From Anthonomus grandis grandis (lineage: Eukaryota > Arthropoda > Insecta > Coleoptera > Curculionidae), in assembly GCF_022605725.1 (NCBI RefSeq), contig NC_065558.1, positions 5,766,001 to 5,830,000 of the forward strand: DNA of 64,000 bases, written 5' to 3'. Numbering within the stretch: the first letter of the stretch is position 1; every line of letters begins with the position of its first letter. A model generated the notes under the pieces. It was not told the origin of the DNA and ran no database searches. It saw only the letters and a program-made list of their open reading frames with translations. Positions 25,701 through 36,338 of the stretch are shown one piece after another. The position numbers and the translations under genes are program-made.

Positions 25701-28700
25701 ATAGAGCGAAACACGTGTAGCTTTAAGTAAATGTTATGAGACCGTGACTTTGTGTTTTTCATTGTTTTTCGTCTGCCATATAGTTATGTTGTTTTATTTT
25801 AGATCCTGATTTATATATTGGCCCTACTTTTGATATTTCGAGTTAAGAACAAATTTCGTGAGTGCTAAGGGCCTTATTTATAATGTAATTAAATCAAGAA
25901 CCCCAATATTTTTACTGTTTTTTTTTGTTTGTTTTAGCTTGCCGTTATTGGACCAAAATCACGCATTTATTCCTCGTATTTGCGTGAATATAAATAAACT
26001 TGATGTGCGACACTGATTTTTTATTTTAAACCAACCATACGTAAGACGACTATATTTAGCTAGCACTGACCATTCAAGAAATTTAAATACAGTAATATTA
26101 AAATTAATGCAAATGCATGGTTTCCTTAAACATTTTTCTATACCTAATATTATCTTTATTGACGTAACATTTGTCATGATTTTCAATATAAGGATAATAG
26201 ATGCATAGGCAATTTATTATTTGGCGTAATTATATGGTCAATTATGGCAAATTTTCAACGAGTACAGTCATTAATGTAAATTTATACTAATTAGCTATTG
26301 GGCACAGTCCAACCAATCATAAGAAAAATACCATCAAGTTGAGACTTTTGAAGCGCATATTCGATTGAGAGCATTAAAACATTAAAAAAAAACAAGTGCC
26401 TTACCTATTATGAGCTTTCCACCTGGAAAACAAATGGAGATACTGCCTACATTGGATATACATAAAGACGGCCCCGCCAGTAAATCCGACAGCAACTACC
26501 ACTAGCTTTGTCCAAAAAGGCCATGCTATAAATACAATTTTTCCTTTAGGATCTTAAAAATAAAATAAAGAAATATAATTAAATCAAGTTCTCAAGAAAA
26601 TGAAACATTTTTATAAAACCTGAGTATTAGTTAAATAAATATTTCAAACCGACAAACAGTTATTCAACTTCCTTTTTTACTGATAACGTATGGTAATTGT
26701 GCCTGGCCTAATCGGTCAAGAATCCAGACAACGGAATTTTAAAAATCGCATTTTTTTCTTTATAACAGTTTTTTTTTATCAGAATTCCTGGGCTTTTATT
26801 CAACAGCGCAACACCGGCAATCATTTATGTGAAACAATGATATAATTTTTTATTGTTACGGTTTAATGAATGTGCAAAGTCACGAGCTTAAGATTAGAAT
26901 AAATTTTATAACTGCAGCTTTTTTTTAATAAAAAATTCACATATATTTTAGGTTTAAATCATCAATTGACCACTAGTTATTTAATTTTTATATATAGCCC
27001 TTGTATGCAGGAAAATTAAACTCACCAATGAGTCCTTTTTGGACCTCCTCAGCAGCCCTATCAATCAATACAAATAAGGACCATACAACACACACTGCGG
27101 CCACAAAATGAAATAATATGGCGCATAGAAGTCTTCGCCTCTCCACGCTGCTCATTTCCAATATTCTCCACTAAAAATAATAATTTTTTTTTGTTAATTT
27201 TCATGGCAAATTTATTGATTGATCATTTAAAAACATGTGTCAATTAAAAACAAAATAATTTTTTTAAGTAAATCGAGAAAATGATTAATTATATTGTCGG
27301 TCATGTATAATTAACATAATTTTACAAAATTAAAAAACATGAAAGGATCATTAAATCATTTTTGTATTGGTGCGTTGTTAACAAGTGAAATTTCATAAAA
27401 TTTATTGTTTAAAGCCCCATTGTGAAATCTTAACTGCTTTTATGATACACAAAATTCCGATTTATAGAATTGCGCATATTTAGTGAACAATGAAACAATT
27501 AGTATTCAGTCTGGCAATTTTATGACTGCAAACATCAAGGTTTGTTTTTAAGAAAAGACATTAGACTTTTTTACCTTTAAATGCAAATAAAAATTCAATT
27601 TATTGTTGGAACAGAGTAATATTAATAAACATTTTTTGAATATTTTTTTCCATTATAAATAAATTCAATGCCAAGGATTTGCCAACTGATAGCAACAGAT
27701 TTTTCATTTCAAATTACATTTTAGTTTTAGTTTCTCTTATTAGGTGGGGTTGAGTTCTATGTTCAGGGAACTGAAGTAAAAATTATCAGTGCAATAACTA
27801 TCACCAACATAAAACCTGATTATATATTTCTTCTTTAATACTTTTCTGGGATATATTAGAGACTAATGTTAATAAGCAGTATTTTTGTTTGTGATGTCTA
27901 TTTCTGTCTAGGTGGATTTTAGGTAGGATCAATCTTAGAAATTTACCACCAATTTGAGAGAAAAAGTTAATCTATCCAGACCTGAAACTGGTTCTACAAA
28001 CTTTTTTCTATACTTTTTGATAACCTTTCTTCCCCTACTAATCTCTCCATCCAACTCTACACTGACGGTGGAAAAGCAATTGTCCAAACCTGTCACTAAA
28101 TGTTTAAGTAAAACAGACTGCTCTAAGCTTTTGGGCATTTTTATTAATACAGAACTAAAATTTTAAACACATATTTGTATGTTGAGAAGGAGACTATGCT
28201 ACTAGATTAATCCACTGTGAACTTGACAAAAAGTTTATATTGCCCTGGTGGAGTCTCAACTACACTTTGGAATTCAATTTTGGGATTATGCAAGCCTTCA
28301 GCTGCTACAATCCCTTTTTGTACTGCAGAAGTAAGTGGTGAGATATCTGTATGGCGCAGGCTTGAGGGATCATTGTCGCCCTCTGTTTGTTGGGTTAAGG
28401 ATTTTCACTTTACCCAACTTGCTTATTTATTTTGATGACAGTCGAGTTGGTCCACAACAAATAAAAGGAACCTTATGATCATAGTTACAATGCTTATAGA
28501 ACCAGGTTCTATTATAGTAAGAATTTGGATCTGTACATTCTAAAATCATCTCTTACAAAATACTCTATAATATATGAGAGTAAAAAAATATATAATTGCT
28601 TGCCTCTTGAATATAGAGAACAATAGGCAATTTCCATGTAGTGTTAAAAAAATTTTTTTGACCAAAACATACTACTGCTTAGATGAATTTTATGCTGATA

Positions 28701-30391
28701 ATGATGTTTTATAGTTAACATTTGCAATAATGCTATTTGGTAAATTTGTGGAGTAAATTCCAGGGCTGTCATCCTTTTTTCGTCCACGAAGAAGTATTAA
28801 CTCTTCCATGACTATTCATTCTCTAGAGTGCTTGCTTGATTTATAAGTACCAATGAAAGTTTACAATTTACAATCCCTGGTATCCAACAGGAAACAGTTT
28901 CTCCACCTTCCCCAGCCAGCCTCAATCTTAACAAAAAGGTTGATATTTTATGACAGTATTAATATATGTATATAATCATCTTCCCATCTTGATTAAAAAC
29001 TACCTATCCCTAAGAATAATCAAAAGACAGTTAAGAAGGTTGTTGATTTGCAAAGGCGTACTATTCTCTCTGCGAATTTTCGGAGGATTCCCTGTGATTT
29101 AATATTGTGAATACTATATAGTGCAGCTTTTTAAATTTGTGGTTTGTAACTATGCATCCTTTAGAACTTATTTTTAGTTATCATCTTTTTATCTGGTTTT
29201 ATTTAAACTATATATTATTAAAACAAGCACTAGTGTTGTGCAATGTATCTATGATGAGTGTTGCAAGTTATTGAAAATTATTTACATTTTAGAAGTTTGT
29301 AACCTACCTGTTACAATGTATTTGTTTTCTTTACTTACATTGTACATATATATAGCTTCTTTTTTTTAAGCTTTGTAAATAAGAGCTTTTAGCTCTGTAT
29401 ACAATAAAGCATATTTTGATTGATTGAAAAAGTATAGTGTCAACCTAATGCATAAATAAAATTCGTGACTACCTAATTACAATATACTTAAATGACCTCA
29501 GAAATACTTAATAAATTAACCTTTAGTATGCACATTATTTAATAAAAATAAAGATTTCTGAAGAATTTCCCTTATCATTACACCAAGTTTTATCCAAGCT
29601 GACCTTAATATTGAACTTGTATTCTCAGAGCCCACATGTTTGACAATATTTACACCCAAAGGAAAATTCAGAATTATTTTGGAGAAAAAATTCCATATGG
29701 GACCACTTGTATCAAAACATGCATAGTTCAACAGTCAATGCAATAAAAAAAAAACAAAACAAATGGTCCCACAATTAACTTGTTTTGAATATCAGTTTAT
29801 TTTTCAGCACCTAAAAAGCTATAAACATATGTGTTGGTTTCATGCCAACTTAAAATAGATTTGGAAGAAGAAAGGGAGTATTTTGCCAGCAAGTGTGGCA
29901 CTTTGATGTATCTATTCAAGGTGACACAGATGATAAGTGTTTCTATTTTTGCATATAATGAGCTGGGGTTGTATAGTAATTACTTCTAATTCTACTTGAC
30001 TTTTTACTGTAATCTAGTAACGTTTACCTTCCTAAGTGTATAATTATATGAGCACACTAGTACTTACCTCAGATAAAGGTTTAATCTTCGTATGTAAAAT
30101 AAAATTAAATTTACATAATTCACATGACCTGGTATCGGATGCTGCCAGCCACTGCCTTAAACAATTCTGATGAACATACTTTAAACTGCCTGAACAATAA
30201 CAAGGAGACAACAGTGGGTTTTCTGCATCTGCCTCACAATGGCATATCCTGCAAATGTCCCCCATGGAGTTCGAATAGTTTGAATCCGAGTCACATTTCG
30301 AGAAGTCCTGTTTTTTTACAGAGTCTGCGAAAGCCTCCCTGGATACTACACCTCTGGTAGTCTCTTTGACTTTAATAAATTGCCCAGGCAT
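16728..30391 (-). CDS. MARCHF8: MARCH8-like RING-CH membrane E3 ubiquitin ligase (four coding exons)
   Basis: Membrane-associated RING-CH ubiquitin ligase; the family marks membrane proteins for endocytosis and lysosomal turnover. Coding exons on the minus strand: 30391-30068, 27170-27026, 26552-26405, 17190-16728, with phases 0, 1, 2, all GT-AG. Exon 1 carries the RING-CH zinc finger: ICRICHCEADAENPLLSPC, CSGSLKYVHQNCLRQW, then SCELCKF, giving the C4HC3 spacing. Exon 2 has WRILEMSSVERRRLLCAI and the first membrane span (HFVAAVCVVWSLFVLI). Exon 3 has the second span, FWTKLVVVAVGFTGGAVFMY, followed by IQCRQYLHLFSRWKAHNR, which closely resembles vertebrate MARCH1/8. Exon 4 begins IILVQNAPEKPPIPP and gives a Ser/Asn/Lys-rich cytoplasmic tail ending at TAG 16728-16730. 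Total about 360 aa. The last intron (17191-26404) is 9.2 kb and packed with repeats. An additional upstream exon or non-coding leader is possible. Family identity is very secure; the exact orthologue name is inferred. Confidence 0.94.
17690..19700 (+). repeat. Satellite array, about 182-bp monomers in alternating dimers (MARCH intron 3)
   Basis: GTAAGGCCTTTGACA-like blocks begin at 17841, 18023, 18204, 18386, 18567, 18749, 18919, 19101, 19271, 19453 and 19634: spacing 181-182 bp, with 170 bp twice. The 170-bp intervals follow monomers lacking ACAATATCAAG. Two monomer types alternate: one with ATCTATAACGAAAATTG, the other with CTAAAAGAAAACTTG. The repeat unit is therefore a dimer of about 352-363 bp. 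Confidence 0.92.
19720..20865. other. Intronic, no gene recognised
   Basis: AT-rich MARCH intron sequence. The open frame at 20121-20411 has no recognisable domain and low complexity. Confidence 0.4.
20870..21960 (+). pseudogene. LINE with internal deletion (RT fragment plus C-terminus)
   Basis: Reads an RT amino-terminal region, then NYCPISLLTIFSKILESLM, motif A (FFDLTKAFDCVSYE) and motif B (VPQGSVLGPLLFLIYVNDL). It then jumps directly to the C-terminal block ISGLQRRCIRAMTGLG and ends RRGTVYHGICFYNVLPLQ. The Tyr-Ala-Asp-Asp catalytic region is missing, and there are frameshifts near 21070 and 21340. Lies in MARCH intron 3. Confidence 0.85.
22261..22320 (+). ncRNA. Hammerhead-like structured motif with GACGAAACGTC
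   Basis: TTGATGA at 22287, the stem GTCT/AGAC, then GAAACGTC, ordered as in a type I hammerhead. CCCGAG at 22261 can alternatively pair with CTCGGG at 22298. The first core base is T instead of C, two extra bases precede stem II and stem I is weak, so an inactive relic or chance is possible. Confidence 0.3.
22330..22520 (+). repeat. ~315-bp tandem repeat, left part (split by LINE insertion)
   Basis: TTCAAGTTAATTTTTTC at 22408 and AAATGGAGTTTGCATTTAAA match the monomers at 24584 and 24899. The monomer stops abruptly at 22520, where a LINE begins. Confidence 0.75.
22521..24391 (+). mobile_element. 5'-truncated LINE (Jockey/CR1-like) inserted in a tandem repeat
   Basis: Best-preserved retrotransposon here. 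Starts SELFSNYFSGVYEPSDTP, then DPKKGPGPDGF, DYRPISLLSHFGKLFE, motif A (VYTDFFKAFDKVHC), motif B (SGVPQGSHLGQILFSIFLND), and the catalytic AYADDLKIF. The C-terminal DLGVTLDSRLLF and FVKPTIEYTTVAWNP blocks follow. Damage: a frameshift in the T-run near 22697, one TAG at 22968-22970, and a frameshift near 24060. Ends in (TAAA)n at 24373-24391. The word AATAG flanks both sides (22516-22520 and 24388-24392) and may be the target duplication. Confidence 0.9.
24392..24950 (+). repeat. ~315-bp tandem repeat, right part
   Basis: Resumes with CCATTTTTGTCGGTTTAGTAC, matching CCATTTTTGTGGGTTTAG at about 24706. TTCAAGTTAATTTTTT occurs at 24584 and 24899, 315 bp apart. Confidence 0.75.
24957..25331 (+). 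pseudogene. Penelope-like element fragment: GIY-YIG endonuclease domain
   Basis: 124-codon open frame. SGVYSLKCGDCDAVYIGQSG, then RKISTRVKEHVA and SAFANHLL, match the GIY-YIG nuclease attached to reverse transcriptase in Penelope-like retroelements, including the Cys-x2-Cys knuckle typical of that group. The reverse transcriptase itself is not present upstream, where the tandem repeat begins, so the copy is truncated. The start codon shown is only the first Met in the frame. Confidence 0.75.
25443..25512 (+). tRNA. tRNA-derived sequence (pseudo-tRNA or SINE head)
   Basis: A-box-like TAGCTAATAGG at 25451 and B-box-like GGTTCGATTGC at 25495 are spaced 44 bp apart, as in a tRNA. The middle reads CTGGCTTGTAAGC, like a Thr (TGT) anticodon arm. 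Stems do not close well, so it is not a working tRNA gene. Confidence 0.45.
25681..25727 (+). ncRNA. Hammerhead ribozyme candidate (type I, short palindromic stem III)
   Basis: Core CTGATGA at 25686-25692, stem II GCTC/GAGC, GAAAC at 25708-25712, then stem III ACAC/GTGT with no loop, and a predicted cleavage site after GTA at 25719. Stem I pairs TAGGC with GCTTTA across the core (4 bp, one mismatch, then 3 bp). One extra T sits between core and stem II. Such ribozymes are known from Penelope-like elements, and one such fragment lies just upstream. Confidence 0.5.
25728..26404. other. Rest of MARCH intron 3
   Basis: AT-rich; no gene seen. The minus-strand frame at 25959-26186 is unsupported. 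Confidence 0.4.
27171..27925. other. MARCH intron 1, non-coding part
   Basis: AT-rich, no recognisable element. Confidence 0.4.
27930..28640 (+). pseudogene. LINE C-terminal fragment
   Basis: TKTDCSK-like context with KLLGIFINTELKF, then LCY and YCALVESQL-like text, match the connection region downstream of the RT catalytic centre in non-LTR elements. Multiple stops. Confidence 0.6.
28930..29430 (+). mobile_element. 3' end of a LINE with a short simple tail
   Basis: Ends TACAATAAAGCATATTTTGA followed by TTGATTGA, a tail style common in insect non-LTR elements. Probably belongs with the coding relic at 27930-28640. Confidence 0.45.
29510..29745 (-). other. Unrecognised minus-strand open frame
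   Basis: 71 codons reading, for example, FDTSGPIWNFFSKIILNFP and ILRSAWIKLGVMIREIL. No family recognised. It sits in MARCH intron 1 among transposon debris, so it is probably another element fragment or chance. Confidence 0.2.
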
Positions 30392-30399
30392 GGCATTTA

Positions 30400-31245
30400 T
30401 TTGTGGGGAAAGCAGGAAACTTTTATGTAATAATAACTATTATGGGAGATTTCACTTTTTGTTGTCCGGATGGTATCACATTTTGTCGCAACCGGTTGTG
30501 CGGTAAATAAGCGTAAACTGTAAAATTAAGTATCGGTAGACGGACTTGGGTGGTTTCGAAGCGTTGAACTTGAGGAAAACACTGACCGTGCACGGGAGAA
30601 TGGCAAGGATTTTTGTATTTTTCTCTCCGCTTTGTCGAGCAAACGAGGAGAAATTATGAAATGTCAAGTGAAAACATCACCGCGTCAGAATCAGCTGAGT
30701 GTCAAGTATATGACAGGGCGCAGTGGGACGAACAACAAGAAAGTATGCACAAAAATCAGAACAGTCATTGCAACGTTGCCATGTGTCGTTCGATCTGTTA
30801 TTTCATTGGTTGTGGCTCGCTTATCAAACTTATCAATAAAATATTATAAATTTTAATAAAATTGCAATTTATGACGAGACTGAAGGTCACCCCAGACAAA
30901 CTTGCATAGTGCATACCATAGACTCATAAAGTTTGGTGGAATGATGTTGTAAAAACTGCTTCTAAAAATAGGGATGTAAGTTATAAGTTTAATAATTGCA
31001 AAGAAAAAAGAAATGTGTCAGAAAATAATAAGGGATAAAAAGAGAAAGTACTATGAAGATAAAATATATGGAAGTAAGGGAAATCCAAAAGAGATGTGGA
31101 AGACTTTACAATAATTTATACCAAAAAATAAGCAAGTGATGAATTTACAAGAAGTGGAAATTAACGGCGAAATTATTTTTTTAAACAAATTGAATCACTA
31201 GTGAAATTCTATTAGATGTAGACAGAACAAAACAGAGTAAATTGG
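30400..31245. other. Upstream side of the MARCH gene
   Basis: Likely contains the MARCH promoter and leader on the minus strand. The plus-strand open frames at 30613-30856 overlap each other in two frames and have no recognisable domain. Confidence 0.35.
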
Positions 31246-31249
31246 GATC

Positions 31250-33490
31250 GTCATTTGGACCGTAGATTTCTCATTTTAATTTAATTAATTATACAGAACT
31301 TAAAGAAATTTTGTTTAACATGGCGAATAAAACGAGTCCTGATGAAATTAATATCATCCTACTTAAGAATACTTTTGAGAATATTTAAAAACCACTGCCT
31401 AATTTAATAAATTGTTCTCTTGAAACTGGTGAAATCCCTGAACTACTAAAAATATACAGTTATTTCGATACCAAAAGTAAATAATCTAGTTTAGTTAATG
31501 ACCTAAGACTGATAAATATTTTATGTGCGTTATACAAAATGCTGGAAAAAGTGGTGTATACAACTACCTTAATGATAACCGCATAATCAGTGACTTTCAA
31601 TCTGGCTTTAGTAAGATATAGAAATATTCCACATGTTCTGGTAAAAAAGGACTGAATACCCTCGCCTTTCTATCGCCATTCTTTCAATCTCCAATAACAA
31701 AAAGAGCCAGTTCAATACATTCATGATCTATATCAAAGTTTATAAAAAAGTTATCAATCAGTTCCCGTAGTTGTGCCATAGTGTTGCAGTACCTTGTTAG
31801 GATGGTACAAAGTTATATGGAGTTATATACCACATCAATCAGGTTCTGTTTGGGCTTATTATTCTGCATTAAATTGATATTATCTCCATACTTTGCAATT
31901 TTTACAAAACTTTTGAAACTATTGTTTATAACAGAATTCTTCCCCATGTTCAATCACTACTCTCTATAGACAAGCACGGTTTTATTCCTCAAACGTCGTG
32001 CATCACTAACCTCTGTAATGTGACTCATTTTATTTCTTCAGCCCTTGATCGAAAAAGTTAGGTTGATGTGGTGTATACTGATTTCAGTAAGGCTTTCGAT
32101 CAGATAAATCATAGCATTCTGCTGGAAAAATTGAACAAGCAATTCAACTTCTCAGAAAGGCTAATTTCGTTGCTTTCGTCATACCTTATTGACTGTCTAC
32201 AGTTTGTTGAGGTGGAAGGTTGCAGATCTAATACCTTTGTTTCAACTTCTGGAGTCCCACAGGGATCCAATCTCGGCCCACTTCTTTTTATCTTTTATAT
32301 TAATGATCTTATAGAATTGATTTCCTGCCTTAGACTAGCTTATGCTGATGATCTGAAAATATTCTGGTGTATCAATAGTATCTTGGACTGCTTGTTCTTA
32401 CACAGTAACTTGGACCTAATTAGGGGGTGGTGCAGTCGAAATCAGTTATCTCTTAATATCTCGAAATGTTGTGTGATCTCCTTTCACCGAACCACGGATC
32501 CTGTTTTGTTTAATTACAATATAGACAATCAAATCCTCTGTAGAAGTACTTCTATTAAAGATCTAGGGGTTGTATTCGACGATAGGCTCACATTTGTGCC
32601 ACATATTGAATAGACAGTGACCTCCTCGTTGAAACTTCTGGATTTTGTCATTCGAAATAGCCGACTCTTTAACAACTCAAACTCAATAAAACTATTGTAT
32701 TTTTCCTTTGTTAGATCAAGACTGGAATACGGTTCCTTGGTGTGGTGTCCTTTCTATGAATGCCATGTTGGCTACATCAAGAGTGTTCAGAGAAGGCTTT
32801 TAAAGTTTCTTATGTTTCGTGAGGATGGAATATATCCTGTTAGGGGACATGATCATGATCTGATGTTAGGTAGATTTAATCTGCAATCTCTGGCCATGAG
32901 GAGAACAATTTATTTTGTAACATTCTTATGGAAGTTGGTCAATAATCAAATAAATCAAATAAAAGAACAATTTATTTTGTAACATTCTTATGGAAGTTGG
33001 TCAATAATCAAATAAATTCTCCTCCTCTCTTGAACGATATTCTATTTCATGTCCCACGATTTGCTTCTAGAGCAAATATCACTTTTGCTTTAGATCGTGC
33101 CAGAACTAACATTAGGTTTCAGAATCCCGTATATCAAATGTGCAGAATTTTTAACTCAGTATCATCAACCTGTGACATATTTGTATACTCCATAAAGGAT
33201 CTAGTTTTGTTTCTGACAAACCAACAGTTACCATAATTCCTTTTCTCTTTCCTTTTTCCTTAATCCCTTTCTTTGTTCATTCTAATGTTAATTTACATCT
33301 CCTTTAATTTTGATATATACATGATGTTAATATAGTAATTTAAGTTTTCTTTATTTTTCTTTCTTTTTGTTATTTAATTTATAGTAATTTAATACTTGTT
33401 TACACTTTCAAAACATTACTTGTAGATTTTTCTGTAACTGGGCTTTGCCTGTTGGAAATAAACTGCTAAATAAATAATAAATAAATAAAT
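31250..33490 (+). mobile_element. LINE (Jockey/CR1-like), broken
   Basis: Amino-terminal RT region is badly decayed (NKTSPDEIN; LPNLINCSLETGEIPELLK). The centre is well preserved: VYTDFSKAFDQINHSILLEK, SGVPQGSNLGPLLFIFYIND, LAYADDLKIFW and KDLGVVFDDRLTFVPHIE. A TAG at 32611-32613 and a 62-bp duplication (32902-32963 repeated from 32964) break the C-terminus. The tail is (AAAT)n-like at about 33466-33490. About 2.2 kb, inactive. Confidence 0.88.
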
Positions 33491-34285
33491 ATTAAAATCT
33501 CCCGCTATGATGAAATTAACAACATAACAATGTTGTTAAATTAACAACTTTTCTAGTTTTGAGAAGAAGATATCAAGATTTGCATTTGGGCTGCGGTATA
33601 CACTGGCAAATATATATTTTGTTCTATTTATGGCAAAACTACTCACACATAGTTCAAAGATCTTTGGGATGTTTTCAATCTACGTAGAAATTGTTGATTG
33701 CATTAGGTTATCATTAAAAAGCAACATGGTTCCTCCACCATAAACTCCAACATCACTGCCGCAATACACCGATTTGATCTTGAAATTGTCAATGTATACG
33801 TTTTCTACCTCATGCCATCATGCTCCTTCAGCCAGTGTTCACAAATAGATACAACACTACATTGGTCTGTTTGAATTCATGTATTGACAGTTGAAAACTG
33901 TTGTGATTCATTAGGAATCAAAAACAATACTCAAATTTTTTTTAAAATGGCTGTTGAAAACACGAAGCATGGCACCCAAAAAATCATCATTTCTGATTGA
34001 TCAAATTTCTTATGCTATCTAACTTGTGTGTTTTGGCATTATGAGCTTAAGCGTCTATGCTATGCATTATGCAAGTGTGACCGCGATAGGCTTCATTTCA
34101 ACCAACTTTAACCAGAATCTCTTCAATGGAGTTGATAATTATCAAGCGGGAATCCAAATCACATAAAGACAATTAAAAATTTATTAAAAATTCTTTTTCC
34201 AATCTTAGTATGAGTTGGTTAGAAAATGGCTAAAAATCGCTATTTTATAATTTAATTAGTTTTATAACCTCTTGGGACTTAGCGT
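33491..34285. other. Intergenic between LINE and piggyBac
   Basis: Holds text resembling the EN domain of a LINE on the minus strand, but too decayed to call firmly. No host gene. Confidence 0.3.
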
Positions 34286-34286
34286 C

Positions 34287-35930
34287 CATTTAAATGGATA
34301 TGCCAGTTTTATGTTTTCAGTTTCGTTAATTTATTAATAACTAAAAATCATTGGAAATGATGACTCTGACATTGAAATGTCTGATGATGAAGAAGAAATT
34401 CAAACTATGGATAATTTAATGGGGAAAATGGAAGAAATAATTAATGAAGAACTTGTACGCAGCAGTAAAGAGGAAGAAGAAGAAGATAGAATTCCTCTGA
34501 GTGTCCAGAGAGAAAACTTAAAAATGGCCAAGCAATCTGTGGATCCTTTAAAGCGAAAGTCTCGGAGAAGAGATGATACTTTTGCACCTCCAAATTTTGA
34601 AGGCCCCTTTAGTGAATGCAGCGCAGAGCTCCGTTATGATTGGACTGCAAAATCGTATTTAGCCATGTACTTTGAAGATGAGTTATTCCAAAAAGTGTGC
34701 GATTGCACAAATGCAAGGTACGTTGAACTTAAAGGAGTATCTCTTAAATTGACTCTTAATGAGATTAAATATTTTTTGGGAATAGTTTGTTCGATGTCCT
34801 GTCTATAAATATCCAAAAATCAGAATGTGCTGGGCAAAAACCACCCAAGTTTCAGCTATTGCAGATACTCGAGATAGATTTTTTGCTATAAAAGTAACCT
34901 TAAAGTCGTCATTGATGGCAGCATCGCTGAAGGGTACGCAGGTCTGACAAATTTTGGAAAGTACGTCCTATTATAAAAGCAGTATGGCAGGGGTGTTTGC
35001 AGCTACCTAGAGAGAAAGTGGTTGCTGTAAATGAACAGATGATCCCATTTACAGGGACTTGTAAAATGAAGCAGTTCGTTAGAGGAAAGCCAAATCTAGA
35101 GGGCTTGAAAAATTTTGTTGTTGGTGCCCCTGATGGTCTTGTCGTAGACTTTGAATTATATCAAGGAAAAGATACTTTTCCAGATGATTCTGTAAAAAGA
35201 CTTGGTGTTGGACCTTCTGCTGTTGTTCGTCTTGAAAGGACATTATTTCCTGGAAGTCATGTGTACTGTGATAGATATTTAACGACAATACCACTTCTCA
35301 AATATCTTCGTCAACAAGAGAAATATTGTACTGGAATTATTATGAAATCTCGTGTACCAGCGGTAGCAAATTTAACTTCAGAAAAAATTATGGCCAAGAT
35401 AGGTAGAAGTAGCTTGGAACAAATTGTAAGACAAGATGGCGAAATAGTAGTTGTACGATGGTATGATCTGAAATCTGTACTTTTGGCATAAAAAAATATT
35501 TAAAATCCCTCCATGCAAAATGCAACAATATTAAGATTTTAAAATCGAAATTGCCACTCAACTTTTAACAAATACACCCGACCCACAAAGTGAATCCCAA
35601 GAAAACATCCGAGGTGTAGGTACTAGAAGAAATCATGAGGGAAATATCTTTGTCGATTCACCGTCATCGTCATTAGGCACCGAAAGAAAACGGAAACAAC
35701 ACTTTCCAGAAATTGCCACAAACTTTAAAAATTCGGTTAGATGTAAAAATGACTCTTGTGCCAAAAAAACCAAGTTTTTTTGTAATACATGCAACAGATT
35801 TTTGTGCATTACTGGCAACAGAAACTGTTTCATAGAGTTCCATAGCAAATAAATTTAAGTTTACATTTATTTTCTGCGTTTTCATAGGTTTAGATGTGAT
35901 AGTTTCATATGTCCATTTAAATGGACGTCA
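34287..35930 (+). mobile_element. Dead piggyBac transposon
   Basis: The transposase remnants lie between two copies of the palindrome TCCATTTAAATGGA (34284-34297 and about 35912-35925), each containing TTAA, the piggyBac target. Counting from TTAA inward, both ends begin ATGGA and continue with a TATG-like word, so they are short imperfect inverted ends. The interior is about 1.6 kb. Confidence 0.65.
34377..35848 (+). pseudogene. piggyBac-family transposase, inactivated
   Basis: Acidic N-terminus (MSDDEEEIQTMDN), then LNEIKYFLGIVCSMSCL ending at a stop at 34806. After a broken stretch the frame resumes: RSDKFWKVRPIIKAVW, MIPFTGTCKMKQFVRGKP, GLKNFVVGAPDGLVVDFELY and VYCDRYLTTIPLLKYL, to a stop at 35491. 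A Cys-rich end follows in another frame near 35750-35848 (CNTCNRFLC). In this family the block before MIPFTG is normally Asp-Glu-Gln with the first catalytic Asp; here it is Asn-Glu-Gln (codon 35030-35032). The second Asp (YCDRYL) is kept. Stops, frameshifts and the lost Asp make it inactive. Confidence 0.9.
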
Positions 35931-36338
35931 TCTATCTGTCAAAGTAAGAAAAACAATAAAAAAGTTATTAGTAAACAATGTTTATTTATGTATTTTTTAT
36001 TATATTTAAAAGCCTCACAACCCTAACTTAACAAAAACATGTCCGGGTCCCAGGAGGATATTAATTTTAACAACGTCAGGCATTCATTCCAATAAATATG
36101 AAATTAACTAAATAAATTTTAATTTTTGTCCTCTTTTTATAAATATACTAACCCACTGTACAGTGACATGTATGGAAAAATGACGCATGCGACATAACCT
36201 CAAGCTTGCAAAAAAGATCGAAGTTTATTATTATCGATTTTGCTAGAGGATGATCGTTTTATAAACATAAAAAGCGGTTTGTGTTTTGTGTCCGTTCGAT
36301 TAAATAATCTGAAAGGCGTAAGTAGAAAATAAACAGAC
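35931..36338. other. CdsA upstream region
   Basis: No gene. Should contain the CdsA promoter; no TATA box stands out. Confidence 0.35.

Noticed and set aside
30613..30856. Two overlapping plus-strand frames near the MARCH start
   Set aside because: Neither has a recognisable domain, splice support or promoter.
34377..35491. Domesticated piggyBac host gene
   Set aside because: Internal stops, frameshifts and loss of a catalytic Asp, with transposon-like ends still around it, point to a dead transposon and not a maintained gene.
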